From an uncultured Bacilli bacterium (GTDB lineage: Bacteria; Bacillota_I; Bacilli_A; RF39; UBA660): DNA of 64,000 bases. This document shows positions 51,206 to 59,501 of this stretch, piece by piece. A model generated the notes under the pieces. The model was not told the DNA's origin, searched no databases, and saw only the letters and a program-made list of their open reading frames with translations. A program made the translations under genes and the position numbers. The DNA lies in contig CAKOSH010000005.1 in the NCBI GenBank assembly GCA_934102215.1, forward strand, positions 1 to 64,000, read 5' to 3'. The first letter of the stretch is position 1; each line of letters starts with the position of its first letter.

Positions 51206-51781
51206 TTATACTACATATTTTAATATATTAAAACAAATATATGTCTCAATTAAACAAATAATTATTAATATAAATAGTAATATTAAATATATATAGAAGT
51301 AATTTAATATGAATTTCTTAATATTGATAGAATTATCTTCTTTAAATGCATTATAACATTTATATGAAAAACTAATACTATAGTAACTTAATAATATGAA
51401 TATTATACATTTAAGTATATTAGGCAGCATTAAAATAAGGCTATATAAGATACCTTTTACTTTGAATGTATAAATTATTGCAGAAATACTAAATCCAATA
51501 GATATGCCTTTAAAAATAATTAATATTGGTATAAAAATAGAACATATAAATATAATACCAAATATCCATATTAGTGAATAACATTTTAAATCATTATAAA
51601 GATTCATTATAAATCCATTAAGATAATTATAATCATTACCACTAATTAATTTAATATAGTTTACTACATTATTATTTACTGAATCTTTATTCATAAAGAT
51701 ATAACTTATGATGCCACATACTATTCCAAACAAAAAAATAAAAAACAACGTTTTAAATAACTTACTTTTTATAATTTTCAT
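51206..51781 (-). CDS. SpoIIM-like membrane protein
   Basis: 191 residues with five predicted helices. The pattern SIWIFGIIFICSIFIPILII...FKGISIGFSISAII and MLPNILKCIIFI matches stage II sporulation protein M / DUF95-type membrane proteins. In sporulating Bacilli SpoIIM works with SpoIID and SpoIIP in engulfment; non-sporulating relatives also keep members of the family. Nothing else in the window proves sporulation. It is the gene before mnmA on the same strand. Confidence 0.65.
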   Translation of the reverse strand: MKIIKSKLFKTLFFIFLFGIVCGIISYIFMNKDSVNNNVVNYIKLISGNDYNYLNGFIMNLYNDLKCYSLIWIFGIIFICSIFIPILIIFKGISIGFSISAIIYTFKVKGILYSLILMLPNILKCIIFILLSYYSISFSYKCYNAFKEDNSINIKKFILNYFYIYLILLFILIIICLIETYICFNILKYVV

Positions 51782-51847
51782 ATTAAATTATATTTATTTC
51801 TTTATTTTTTATTACAAATATATTATAATTTATATGAGGTATTAATT

Positions 51848-51961
51848 ATGGCAACTAAAAAGAAGAAAAAAGATTTAGCAAAAAAAATAATTGCATGGAT
51901 ATTATTAATAGCAATGATAGGTAGTTCATTTACAATAATTATTAGTGCATTATTTAGTTAA
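51848..51961 (+). CDS. DUF4044-type small membrane peptide (37 aa)
   Basis: Short gene with GAGGT seven bases before ATG 51848, a TATAAT upstream and a perfect terminator straight after. The peptide has a Lys-rich head (ATKKKKKDLAKK) and one transmembrane helix (IIAWILLIAMIGSSFTIII). Size, basic head and the AWxxLIAMIGS core match the DUF4044 family of Firmicutes. Function unknown. Confidence 0.8.
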   Translation: MATKKKKKDLAKKIIAWILLIAMIGSSFTIIISALFS

Positions 51962-52000
51962 AAAGAGATTGAATTTTATATGATTTTCAATCTCTTTTAA
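51962..52000 (+). terminator. rho-independent terminator
   Basis: AAAGAGATTGAA (51962-51973) pairs perfectly with TTCAATCTCTTT (51986-51997), followed by T residues. Confidence 0.85.
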
Positions 52001-52200
52001 TTTATTCAAATATCTTTTTAATACTATTAAATATCTTTTTATTTGTTTTCTTAATTTCTTTTAATATCATTTTTCACGTATAATCAATCTTAAAATAATA
52101 TTTTATATTAGATTGATTTTCCTTTCTTACCTACTATATTATATTTAATTTTTAATAAATGTTATGTGTATTTGATATATAATTCAATATAATTTTTGTA

Positions 52201-52227
52201 AGAAAAAAAGCCTATAATATAAGGCTT
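52201..52227 (-). terminator. tRNA-Lys terminator
   Basis: On the minus strand AGCCT (52226-52222) pairs with AGGCT (52213-52209), followed by seven T. About 12 bases beyond the CCA end. Confidence 0.8.
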
Positions 52228-52238
52228 ACATAACTTAT

Positions 52239-52314
52239 TGGTGGACCGCTAGGGATTCGAACCCTAGACCCATCGATTAAGAGTCGATTGCTCTACCAAC
52301 TGAGCTAGCGGTCC
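52239..52314 (-). tRNA. tRNA-Lys (CTT)
   Basis: 76 bases with encoded CCA. Acceptor GGACCGC/GCGGTCC, D arm GCTC...GAGC, anticodon stem ATCGA/TCGAT with loop CTCTTAA (anticodon CTT), T arm CTAGG-GTTCGAA-TCCCTAG-type. Promoter TGCTATACT lies upstream on the minus strand. Monocistronic. Confidence 0.93.
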
Positions 52315-52442
52315 ATCTCGTTTGTACTTCAAAAGTATAGCACAAAAATAATTAAAATGGAACACTATTTTTGAAAAAAGTGGTAAAAATAATGAAAAAG
52401 TAAATACAAATTGATATTTGCTGTTATATTTTTAGTTGATTT

Positions 52443-52694
52443 ATGACTTATTATAAATGTTTTATTTTGTTGAAAAATGATAATGGTAATATAAATGCAA
52501 TATTTATGTGGAAAAGTAATATAAAGAAAATTAATTTTAATTTCTCTATTCAAATTAAATTAACTGCTAATGATCAAAAATTTTTAAGAACAATACAATG
52601 AATTATTAAATATAAAGAAAAAGAAACACGTGAAATTGCTTGAAATTTGAAATACCTGATTTTAATAAAGATGATTATATATATTAAAAATTAA
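52443..52694 (+). pseudogene. possible decayed gene with two in-frame TGA
   Basis: From ATG 52443 one frame runs 84 codons to TAA 52692, interrupted only by TGA at codons 53 and 67. Both sit where Trp would be plausible (TIQ*IIKYKEK, TREIA*NLKY). The part ANDQKFLRTIQ followed by KEKETREIA looks like a helix-turn-helix region. TGA is a true stop elsewhere in this window, so the gene is probably dead, or derived from an element using TGA for Trp. No ribosome site of note. The rest of 52315-52700 shows nothing else. Confidence 0.3.
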
Positions 52695-52700
52695 AGTATT

Positions 52701-52734
52701 AGAAAACTACTAGTTATTTATATAACTAATAGTT
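52701..52734 (-). terminator. terminator of deacetylase gene
   Basis: On the minus strand AACTATTAGTTAT (52734-52722) pairs with ATAACTAGTAGTT (52717-52705) and is followed by TTCT; it overlaps the stop codon. Confidence 0.7.
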
Positions 52735-53966
52735 TCATTATTATTAGGAATATAATTTTTAATCTTCATTAAATTACTTATACTTACTACTTCATAATTC
52801 ATTTCATTTAAAGCTGGTATAAGCATCTTTACTGCTTCAATTGTTTCAGGGTATATATCATGCATAAGAACAATACATCCATCACAAGCAGTACTTAATA
52901 CTGAATTATATATCTTTTTACTATCTTTTACTAACCAATCTTTAGGATCAATATTCCAAAGAACTATGTTATATTCAAGACTTTTAACTGAATCATTATA
53001 TGAGCCATATGGTGGTCTTAAATACTTTATTTTATCATTTGTAATTTCATTAAATATAATTGCAGAACTATTTATTTCATTATACATTTCTTCAAGGGAA
53101 AGTGTTGTAAGTCTTTTATGAGAATATGTATGAGTACCTATTTCGCTATTTGATTCATATACTTTTTTAACTATATCTTTATTATATTTCATTCTATTAC
53201 CAAGCATAAAGAATGTGGCACTAGAATTATTTAGTTCAAGAGCATTTAATAAATCTAAAGTATATTTACTTGGCCCATCATCAAAAGTGAATGCTATAAA
53301 TTTTTTGTTAGTGTTACTGTAGTCAGGTTTTTCATATTCAATAACTGCTTCAGTTGATTTAATTGTAATCATAGGTACATATATTAAATCTTTATCAATT
53401 ATATCATTAAAGTATATATCTACTTTACTATCAGTTATTATATATGTATGATTATCTACATTTGAATTCTTAATTTTTTCGTATACTTCATTTGAATATT
53501 TAGATGATACTATACTATTAATTTCATCTATTAAATAATCTTTATCATAAATATTAGATATGTATGCTAGCTTTTGATTTTTTAAATCTATCAATATATT
53601 TTTATTTTTAATAGGAGTAAGTGTATTCTCAATATAAAATACGACATTTACATAATCATCAAAGTAATATAAATCGTATTTTATATCTAGTATTTTATTT
53701 AATTTATCATAACTTTTAAATTCTTTTACATAACTATATATGTTATTTGTTATGATATTTGTTATTTTATCTTCTTTAAATCTAGGATACATTACGTTTA
53801 CTTCGGTTAATTCATCTGTATATGTTATATATGATGTAGTTACCTCTTCTATTTCTTTTGTTTCATTTACATTTGACACGTTTACTATAACAAATAATAG
53901 TAAGAATACACATGACATATAAATAACATATTTTAAAAAATTATTTTTAAATCTTAGAAGCATCAT
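52710..53966 (-). CDS. membrane-anchored polysaccharide deacetylase
   Basis: 418 residues. N-terminal signal anchor (about 12-32), a 190-residue region of PdaC-like (DUF3298/DUF4163) character, and a NodB homology domain: TFDDGP (motif 1, catalytic Asp and metal Asp), HTYSHKRL (metal His pair), RPPYGSYN (motif 3), and a final HDIYPETI (catalytic His). De-N-acetylates peptidoglycan or exopolysaccharide outside the membrane. GGAGATAGG precedes ATG 53966. Confidence 0.9.
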   Translation of the reverse strand: MMLLRFKNNFLKYVIYMSCVFLLLFVIVNVSNVNETKEIEEVTTSYITYTDELTEVNVMYPRFKEDKITNIITNNIYSYVKEFKSYDKLNKILDIKYDLYYFDDYVNVVFYIENTLTPIKNKNILIDLKNQKLAYISNIYDKDYLIDEINSIVSSKYSNEVYEKIKNSNVDNHTYIITDSKVDIYFNDIIDKDLIYVPMITIKSTEAVIEYEKPDYSNTNKKFIAFTFDDGPSKYTLDLLNALELNNSSATFFMLGNRMKYNKDIVKKVYESNSEIGTHTYSHKRLTTLSLEEMYNEINSSAIIFNEITNDKIKYLRPPYGSYNDSVKSLEYNIVLWNIDPKDWLVKDSKKIYNSVLSTACDGCIVLMHDIYPETIEAVKMLIPALNEMNYEVVSISNLMKIKNYIPNNNETISYINN

Positions 53967-54071
53967 ATTTGCCTATCTCCTATCATACATTAATAATATA
54001 TCACATTTTTAAAAAAAATAAACAAAAAGATATTGAAAAACCTAAAATAATGTGTTATTATGAATAAGCAG

Positions 54072-54149
54072 TGGACCTCTAGCTCAATTGGTTAGAGCAT
54101 CCGGCTCATAACCGGGCGGTTGTAGGTTCGAGTCCTACGAGGTCCACCA
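54072..54149 (+). tRNA. tRNA with CAT anticodon (Ile2 or Met)
   Basis: Acceptor GGACCTC/GAGGTCC with encoded CCA, D arm GCTC/GAGC, anticodon loop CTCATAA (CAT), T arm GTAGG-TTCGAGT-CCTAC. By resemblance to the Bacillus GGACCT...AGGTCC tRNA it is more likely the lysidine-modified Ile2 tRNA than elongator Met; sequence alone does not settle it. Seven bases before tRNA-Leu, one transcript. Confidence 0.9.
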
Positions 54150-54156
54150 CTAATGT

Positions 54157-54241
54157 GCAGGTGTGGCGAAATTGGCAGACGCACTAGACTTAGGATCTAG
54201 CGGAGCAATCCATGGGGGTTCAAGTCCCTTCACCTGCACCA
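54157..54241 (+). tRNA. tRNA-Leu (TAG)
   Basis: 85 bases, class II with long variable arm. Acceptor GCAGGTG/CACCTGC, anticodon stem CTAGA/TCTAG with loop CTTAGGA (anticodon TAG), T arm, encoded CCA. Its 3' end and the following bases resemble a second site at 55701-55726. Confidence 0.95.
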
Positions 54242-54281
54242 TTGACGAATCTGTTCGAACTATTCGAACTTTAAATACATT

Positions 54282-54308
54282 TTCAGTCTGAAATATGGCT
54301 GTTTTTTT
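54282..54308 (+). terminator. tRNA operon terminator
   Basis: CAGTC and GGCTG form a five-pair stem (one G-T) around TGAAATAT, followed by seven T residues. Confidence 0.6.
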
Positions 54309-54661
54309 ATGCAATAAAATTTCCTCTGATAATTTTGATGCTTATGTCAAGATACCTAGGGGGTTAAATATTTTGTCATAACAAAATATATTCTCAAAAA
54401 CCAAGTTTTAACTACTAACCAAAGTATAAAAATAAAGGAGCGTGATTAATTCATTTTATTTTGTAGTAATAAGAACAAAGAGTATATAGGTATTACATAA
54501 ATTTGATATTCAAAAAAACATTGAAAAAGACATGCTTGAAAATTTACAAGACACCTATGAATTCAGTAAAAATCACGATTATGAGAGCGAAAAGGATGAT
54601 TTCAGTTTAAAAATATAAGATTTGAATATTAAAATAAGATATTAATTTAAATACTAATACC
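54309..54661. pseudogene. decayed DNA downstream of tRNA-Leu
   Basis: No intact gene. Between about 54505 and 54618 a plus-strand frame without a start reads FDIQKNIEKDMLENLQDTYE and continues KNHDYESEKDDFSLKI before TAA; it looks like the C-terminal end of a lost protein, with base composition less AT-rich than the surroundings. Consistent with a remnant of integrated DNA at the tRNA. Confidence 0.4.
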
Positions 54662-55549
54662 TTATTTTTTGTAACATTTTAACCAATTTTGTACATACCA
54701 TAGTTGACCACATCCACCACCAATATCATCTTGACCAGCAGGATCAAACATTCTTACATTATAACCTTTTTCCAAAAATTTATTTTGGAAATTTCTAATA
54801 ACATCTAAATTTCTAAATGCAGCGTCTTTCATATTTTCATCCGATGAACAAACTACACTAAATGTAAAATTAAATATTATTGGAGAGAATAAATTTGTTA
54901 ATTCTTCAAAATTTTTTTCGTTATTATTTGTTCCATCCACGCAATAATTTAAAAACGGATTTCTTCCAGTTTCTTTCCACCAAATAATACCAGCATCTCT
55001 AATTTTTTGTAAATTCATTTTTTTTCTAAATGGTATAAGTATATTTCTTTCGATATCATTGGATTTGTGAATTGAAAATTGTAACCCAACTTTATCAATT
55101 TTTTTAGATAAATTAATTATTTTTGAAAATGTTTCGTCATTATCACAACCAATAGTTGAAAGTAATAATTGGGCATTACTGAAATTTTTATTTAATTGAA
55201 TAATTGCTTTTTCAACTTCTTCCCAGTTTAACATAGGTTCTCCCATACTCATAAACATAAATTGTAATTTTTCGCATTTTTCATTTATGTCATAAATTAA
55301 ATTTTTATCTTTCAGAACAATATTTATTTGTTCGACTATTTCTTCTGCTTTTAAATTTCTAATAAATTTAGAACCTGTTCCACAAAATTTACATCCTACA
55401 GGGCATCCGCTCATTACACTACAACATATTACGGTTCTTTTATAATAATTTTCGTATTGATACAAAACTGCTTCTGCTACCATATCTTCTTTTGTAAAAA
55501 CATATTTCCATACATTACCTTGATTTCCTTCAAATACTTTATAATTCAT
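54662..55549 (-). CDS. RlmN/Cfr-like radical SAM enzyme, short form
   Basis: 295 residues. Radical SAM cluster CPVGCKFCGTG (Cys49, 53, 56), GGEP-type motif SMGEPMLN, and a C-terminal GGGCGQLWY whose Cys (about 280) corresponds to the methyl-carrying cysteine of RlmN/Cfr. The N-terminal RNA-binding domain of RlmN (about 60-80 residues) is missing. RlmN/Cfr methylate C2/C8 of A2503 in 23S rRNA and A37 of tRNA; this short form may act on another target. Start ATG 55549 after AGAGGTT; the longer frame from 55612 is rejected. It lies in the tRNA-Leu islet. Confidence 0.8.
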   Translation of the reverse strand: MNYKVFEGNQGNVWKYVFTKEDMVAEAVLYQYENYYKRTVICCSVMSGCPVGCKFCGTGSKFIRNLKAEEIVEQINIVLKDKNLIYDINEKCEKLQFMFMSMGEPMLNWEEVEKAIIQLNKNFSNAQLLLSTIGCDNDETFSKIINLSKKIDKVGLQFSIHKSNDIERNILIPFRKKMNLQKIRDAGIIWWKETGRNPFLNYCVDGTNNNEKNFEELTNLFSPIIFNFTFSVVCSSDENMKDAAFRNLDVIRNFQNKFLEKGYNVRMFDPAGQDDIGGGCGQLWYVQNWLKCYKK

Positions 55550-55659
55550 AATAAAACCTCTTTTACTAAATATTATAACATAAAATATAGAATATTTTTT
55601 AAACTTATTCACAAAATAGAAAAAATATATTATAATTATGATAGTGATTGATTCTTATA

Positions 55660-55745
55660 TCAATTGTCTTTGAGAAAAGTTGTAGATTACTACGACACTC
55701 GCACCATTAAAGATTTATTCGAACTAGAAATAGTTCGTTTTTTCT
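55660..55745 (+). pseudogene. tRNA 3'-end relic and terminator
   Basis: GTAGATTACTACGACACTCGCACCA (ends 55705, given here as GTAGATTACTAC then ACTCGCACCA) looks like a broken T arm, acceptor 3' strand and CCA of a tRNA. The next bases, ATT...TTCGAACTA (to 55726), match the sequence after the intact tRNA-Leu at nearly equal spacing (27 versus 26 bases). A hairpin CGAACTA/TAGTTCG (55720-55737) with six T follows and may terminate transcription. Possible attachment-site duplicate. Confidence 0.5.
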
Positions 55746-55848
55746 TGTTTAAAAATTTATATTGACCGGAAAATGTCTGAAAAGTGTGAATTTTTAAATT
55801 ATTTTTCTACGCAAGATCAACTTTCTTATAAGATAAAAAGAAGAACTT

Positions 55849-56712
55849 CTATTTGCGTATAGAATTTTCTTCTTTTATTTTTTTAAATTCATCATCTTTT
55901 ATTTGTAAATCTTTAATAATTACATCTATACTAAATTGTTTATTATATTCAAAATTTAATATTTCATTTCTAATTACATTTGTATTACAGCCAAACATAT
56001 AACAATCAGTTTTTGTCTTATAACTATCAATTATTTTAAAACTATATTCTGAATATTCACTTTTTAAATATGAATTTACTATACTTTTTTGCTTTAGTAA
56101 TAACTTATTATAACTATTTAAATTTAATTTATCAATAAAAATAATAAGTAATGAAGTCATTATACACATAGCAATATTTAATATAGATATTTTAATAATA
56201 CTATAATTTTTATTATTATAATTCAAATGGCTTTTTTTAATACTTTTAACAATAAATACTATAATATTTATTAAAAGTAACACTGACACATATAATAAAC
56301 TTACTATAAAATATAATACCAATAGTTCAAAATAATTTTCTCCATCTATATTGCTTGTTACTTTATCAGCCATCATATAAATTATATAAAGCATTAATAA
56401 ATTATTTATAATATTGAAAAGAATAATTTTCAATGGAATATATTTTTTCAATGCAATTATTCTAACAACATAATATATAATTAAAATTATAACAAAAAAT
56501 GCAAATATTAATAAAGGTATTTCTAAAGCTATTTTTATTTGATAATATTCAAAATTAAATAAGCATGTAAATATTAAAATAAAAGTTGGAATAATAAATA
56601 GTACATTTTCTTTATATTTTAAATCAAAATTATTTCTTTTTGCATTTTTATATAATAGATATATTATTAAAATTACAATTAATATAAGCAAAGAAATTAA
56701 TATATATTTCAT
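55849..56712 (-). CDS. multi-pass membrane hypothetical protein
   Basis: 287 residues with six or seven hydrophobic helices in the first 200, and a soluble C-terminal tail (about 205-287) with DCYMFGCNTNVI. No family recognised. Six bases after the four-repeat protein gene on the same strand, so the two are probably one transcript. Confidence 0.55.
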   Translation of the reverse strand: MKYILISLLILIVILIIYLLYKNAKRNNFDLKYKENVLFIIPTFILIFTCLFNFEYYQIKIALEIPLLIFAFFVIILIIYYVVRIIALKKYIPLKIILFNIINNLLMLYIIYMMADKVTSNIDGENYFELLVLYFIVSLLYVSVLLLINIIVFIVKSIKKSHLNYNNKNYSIIKISILNIAMCIMTSLLIIFIDKLNLNSYNKLLLKQKSIVNSYLKSEYSEYSFKIIDSYKTKTDCYMFGCNTNVIRNEILNFEYNKQFSIDVIIKDLQIKDDEFKKIKEENSIRK

Positions 56713-56718
56713 ATTTAC

Positions 56719-58032
56719 CTACTTTGTTACCAAATTCTTAGATTGCTTTAAAAACTTAATTCCGTTTGCTTCTAATTCTTCTATTGTTGTAATCTTATTA
56801 TTTAATGCTTCTTTCAATAGATATTCTTTTCCATTAATAAGTAAATACATACTTGAACTCTTAATACATGTAAAGTAGTATTTATAAGCATTATCTTCAT
56901 AGAAATATTCTATTGCTGAAGCACAATTGCCACCATTAGACTTATCTATTAATTTAATACTATTATTATTGTTATTTAAATTACCATCATTTTTAATAAT
57001 TAATTTCTTTTTATAATAATCTATACCTAATCCTTGCAAGCTTGACAATGTTATTATATTTTTATTAATCGCATCACTAATGGTATAATATTTATTTTGA
57101 TATTTGATATTATAGTCACCATTACTTGGTGTGTAGTAATAATATTCATATGTTGAATCTTTATAAATAGTTACAATTTTCTGAGAAGTATTATTGCTTT
57201 TAATGTAAACTAATTCTGGTTTATTTGATATATAATTATCAATATTATCATCTTTTTTAATATCAATTTTTGTATCATTTTCTTTTTCAGTAGTTACTTC
57301 ATTTTCTTTTTTTATTTCTACTTTTTCTTTCTTATTGTCCTTAATTTCTTTTTCTATAACATTTAAACCTAATTCTTTTAATTTATTTATTGTTACTTTT
57401 CCACTTTCAAGGGCTTTACATAATGATATGTTCTCATTACCTATTTCTAATGTGTATATATGATCACTACAATCATAATAATATTCTATTTTCTTATATG
57501 TATATATTTTTTCTACTTTAGTACTACATTTATTATTTTCTTTTATTAATTTTATATCATTTGTAACTTTATTTTCTTTTTTATTTTCTTTTTTAAATTC
57601 TATTTTATTTTCAATATCTTTAATAGTTATTATTCCGTTTTCAAGTGCATCTTTTAGCATATATTCTTTGTCATTAATATTTACTATTATGTAATTACTT
57701 TTTAAACATGTGAAGTAATATCTATAGTTTTCATCTTCATAAAAATAGTCTATACCATCAATACATATATCTTTATTATTTTGAGTAAGAGTTATTAATT
57801 TGTTTTCAATTGGACAATTAAATTTACTTGATATTGATTCTACATATATTTTACCATTACAGTTATATGTTTTATAGAGAATACTATTACTCACTTTGAC
57901 TCCATTATCATTTGTTGTACTTATCACTATTAGTGGTTCTTTATTGAATAGTACACTTCTTGATAAATCCATGAGAAATATAAGCAATATTGTTCCTACT
58001 AGAATACATAAATATTTAATTGTTTTTTTCAT
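56719..58032 (-). CDS. secreted/anchored protein with four tandem repeats
   Basis: 437 residues. N-terminal membrane anchor (about 7-25), then four copies of a roughly 55-residue unit at about 93-147, 172-227, 285-342 and 372-430. Each opens with a Tyr-rich strand (IDYFYEDENYRYYFTC, IEYYYDCSDHIYTLEI, YEYYYYTPSNGDYNIK, IEYFYEDNAYKYYFTC) and ends with a helix-turn pattern (YMLKDALENGIITIKDIE, YLLKEALNNKITTIEELE). A highly charged Lys/Glu linker (228-270) splits the pairs. Repeats 1 and 4 are the closest pair and share CLKS/CIKS. Function unknown; extracellular binding is plausible. Confidence 0.6.
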   Translation of the reverse strand: MKKTIKYLCILVGTILLIFLMDLSRSVLFNKEPLIVISTTNDNGVKVSNSILYKTYNCNGKIYVESISSKFNCPIENKLITLTQNNKDICIDGIDYFYEDENYRYYFTCLKSNYIIVNINDKEYMLKDALENGIITIKDIENKIEFKKENKKENKVTNDIKLIKENNKCSTKVEKIYTYKKIEYYYDCSDHIYTLEIGNENISLCKALESGKVTINKLKELGLNVIEKEIKDNKKEKVEIKKENEVTTEKENDTKIDIKKDDNIDNYISNKPELVYIKSNNTSQKIVTIYKDSTYEYYYYTPSNGDYNIKYQNKYYTISDAINKNIITLSSLQGLGIDYYKKKLIIKNDGNLNNNNNSIKLIDKSNGGNCASAIEYFYEDNAYKYYFTCIKSSSMYLLINGKEYLLKEALNNKITTIEELEANGIKFLKQSKNLVTK

Positions 58033-58146
58033 TCTTCTTCACCTACTTATATTTTACAACAAAATCTTTATTATTTCTAGTGAAATTTAGTGTAAAGTAA
58101 GTATAAAATATTTTGTATTTATAGTATAATTATATTGGTGATTAAA

Positions 58147-59448
58147 TTGATATATTATTTTATAGGAATTAAAGGAAGCGGAATGAGTGCTCTTGCTCAA
58201 ATAATGAGTGACCTTGGTTATACTGTTATGGGAAGTGATAAACCTGATCATTTCTTTACTGAAGCAGGACTTATTAAAAAAGGTATTAAGTTTTTTGAAT
58301 TTAATGCAGACAATATAAAGAAAAATATGATTATAGTTCAGGGAAATGCTTTTACTGATGAACATCCTGAAGTTAAAAGAGCACATGAACTTGGCTTAAA
58401 GATATTTACTTATCAAGAAATGATAGCTGAAATTACTAATGATACAAAACTTATTGCAGTATGTGGATGTCATGGTAAAACTACTACAACTACAATGTTA
58501 AGTAAAGTTTTAGAAAATGTAGGAGTTAACTATCTTATTGGAGATGGTACTGGATATGCTACTGTTGGTAATGAATACTTCGCTCTTGAAGCATGTGAAT
58601 ATAAAAGACATTTTTTAGCATATAATCCATATTATGTAATAGTTACTAATATTGAATTAGATCATACTGATTATTATAAAGATTTAGATGATGTTATGGA
58701 TGCATTTACTACATTTGTAAATAAGGCTCGTAAAGGTGTTATAATGTGTGGAGATGATACTAACAATAGAAAAATCAAAACAAATAAAGAAGTAATTTAT
58801 TATGGATTTAATGATAATAATGATGTAATATGTAAAAATATAAAAACTGAAAATGATAAAACAATCGCAGACGTATACATCAAAGGTGAATATTATGATA
58901 CTTACTCCTTTCCATTTGTAGGTGATCATTTACTTCTAAATGCCCTATCAGTTATAACAGTTTGTTATTTAGAAAATATAGATAAAACAGAAGTTAAAAA
59001 TCAAGTATCTAAAATAGAACATGCTAAAAGAAGATTTATAGAAGAAAAAGTTAAATCAAATATATTAATAGATGACTATGCTCATCATCCAACTGAAGTA
59101 AAGGTTACATTACTTGCAGCTCGTAAGAAATATCCAGATAGATATTTAGTTGCAATATTTAAAGCACATACTAAATCAAGGGTTAAATATTTTCATAAAG
59201 AATTTGCTGATGCGCTTAGTATTGCAGATAAAGCATATGTTATGGATATTGGAGAAGATAGAAAAGAAACTGGATATGATGATGTAAGTGCATATGATAT
59301 AATTAAAGACATCAAAGATGGTGAACATTTAACACTTGATGAAGTAGATAAACTTACTAAGTATAAAAATGCTGTACTTGTATTCATGAGTAGTAAAGAT
59401 ATATATGTACTTGAAGATAAGTATAAAGAACTAGTTAATAAAGATTAG
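58147..59448 (+). CDS. murC: UDP-N-acetylmuramate-L-alanine ligase
   Basis: Adds L-Ala to UDP-MurNAc, first amino acid of the peptidoglycan stem. MIYYFIGIKGSGMSALAQ is the classic MurC opening, CGCHGKTTTTTM the ATP site, then TNIELDHTDYY and DDYAHHPTEV. A TTG at 58147 is chosen because GGTGAT precedes it at usual distance and it gives the canonical N-terminus; a longer start at 58135 is rejected. 433 residues. Confidence 0.93.
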   Translation: MIYYFIGIKGSGMSALAQIMSDLGYTVMGSDKPDHFFTEAGLIKKGIKFFEFNADNIKKNMIIVQGNAFTDEHPEVKRAHELGLKIFTYQEMIAEITNDTKLIAVCGCHGKTTTTTMLSKVLENVGVNYLIGDGTGYATVGNEYFALEACEYKRHFLAYNPYYVIVTNIELDHTDYYKDLDDVMDAFTTFVNKARKGVIMCGDDTNNRKIKTNKEVIYYGFNDNNDVICKNIKTENDKTIADVYIKGEYYDTYSFPFVGDHLLLNALSVITVCYLENIDKTEVKNQVSKIEHAKRRFIEEKVKSNILIDDYAHHPTEVKVTLLAARKKYPDRYLVAIFKAHTKSRVKYFHKEFADALSIADKAYVMDIGEDRKETGYDDVSAYDIIKDIKDGEHLTLDEVDKLTKYKNAVLVFMSSKDIYVLEDKYKELVNKD

Positions 59449-59457
59449 TTCTTTTTA
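59425..59457 (+). terminator. murC terminator overlapping the stop codon
   Basis: AAAGAACTA (59425-59433) pairs with TAGTTCTTT (59446-59454), where the TAG is the murC stop; T residues follow. Confidence 0.8.
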
Positions 59458-59501
59458 TTTAGAGTAATTTTGATATAATATAATTGAGGTATAAAGATAT
59501 T

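Noticed and set aside
52002..52070. 22-aa basic amphipathic minus micro-ORF (MILKEIKKTNKKIFNSIKKI...)
   Set aside because: Only a GTGA-like ribosome site and low-complexity AT-rich codons; could be chance.
52365..52553. 62-codon minus frame upstream of tRNA-Lys
   Set aside because: No ribosome site and composition of translated AT-rich noise; overlaps the plus frame with two TGA.
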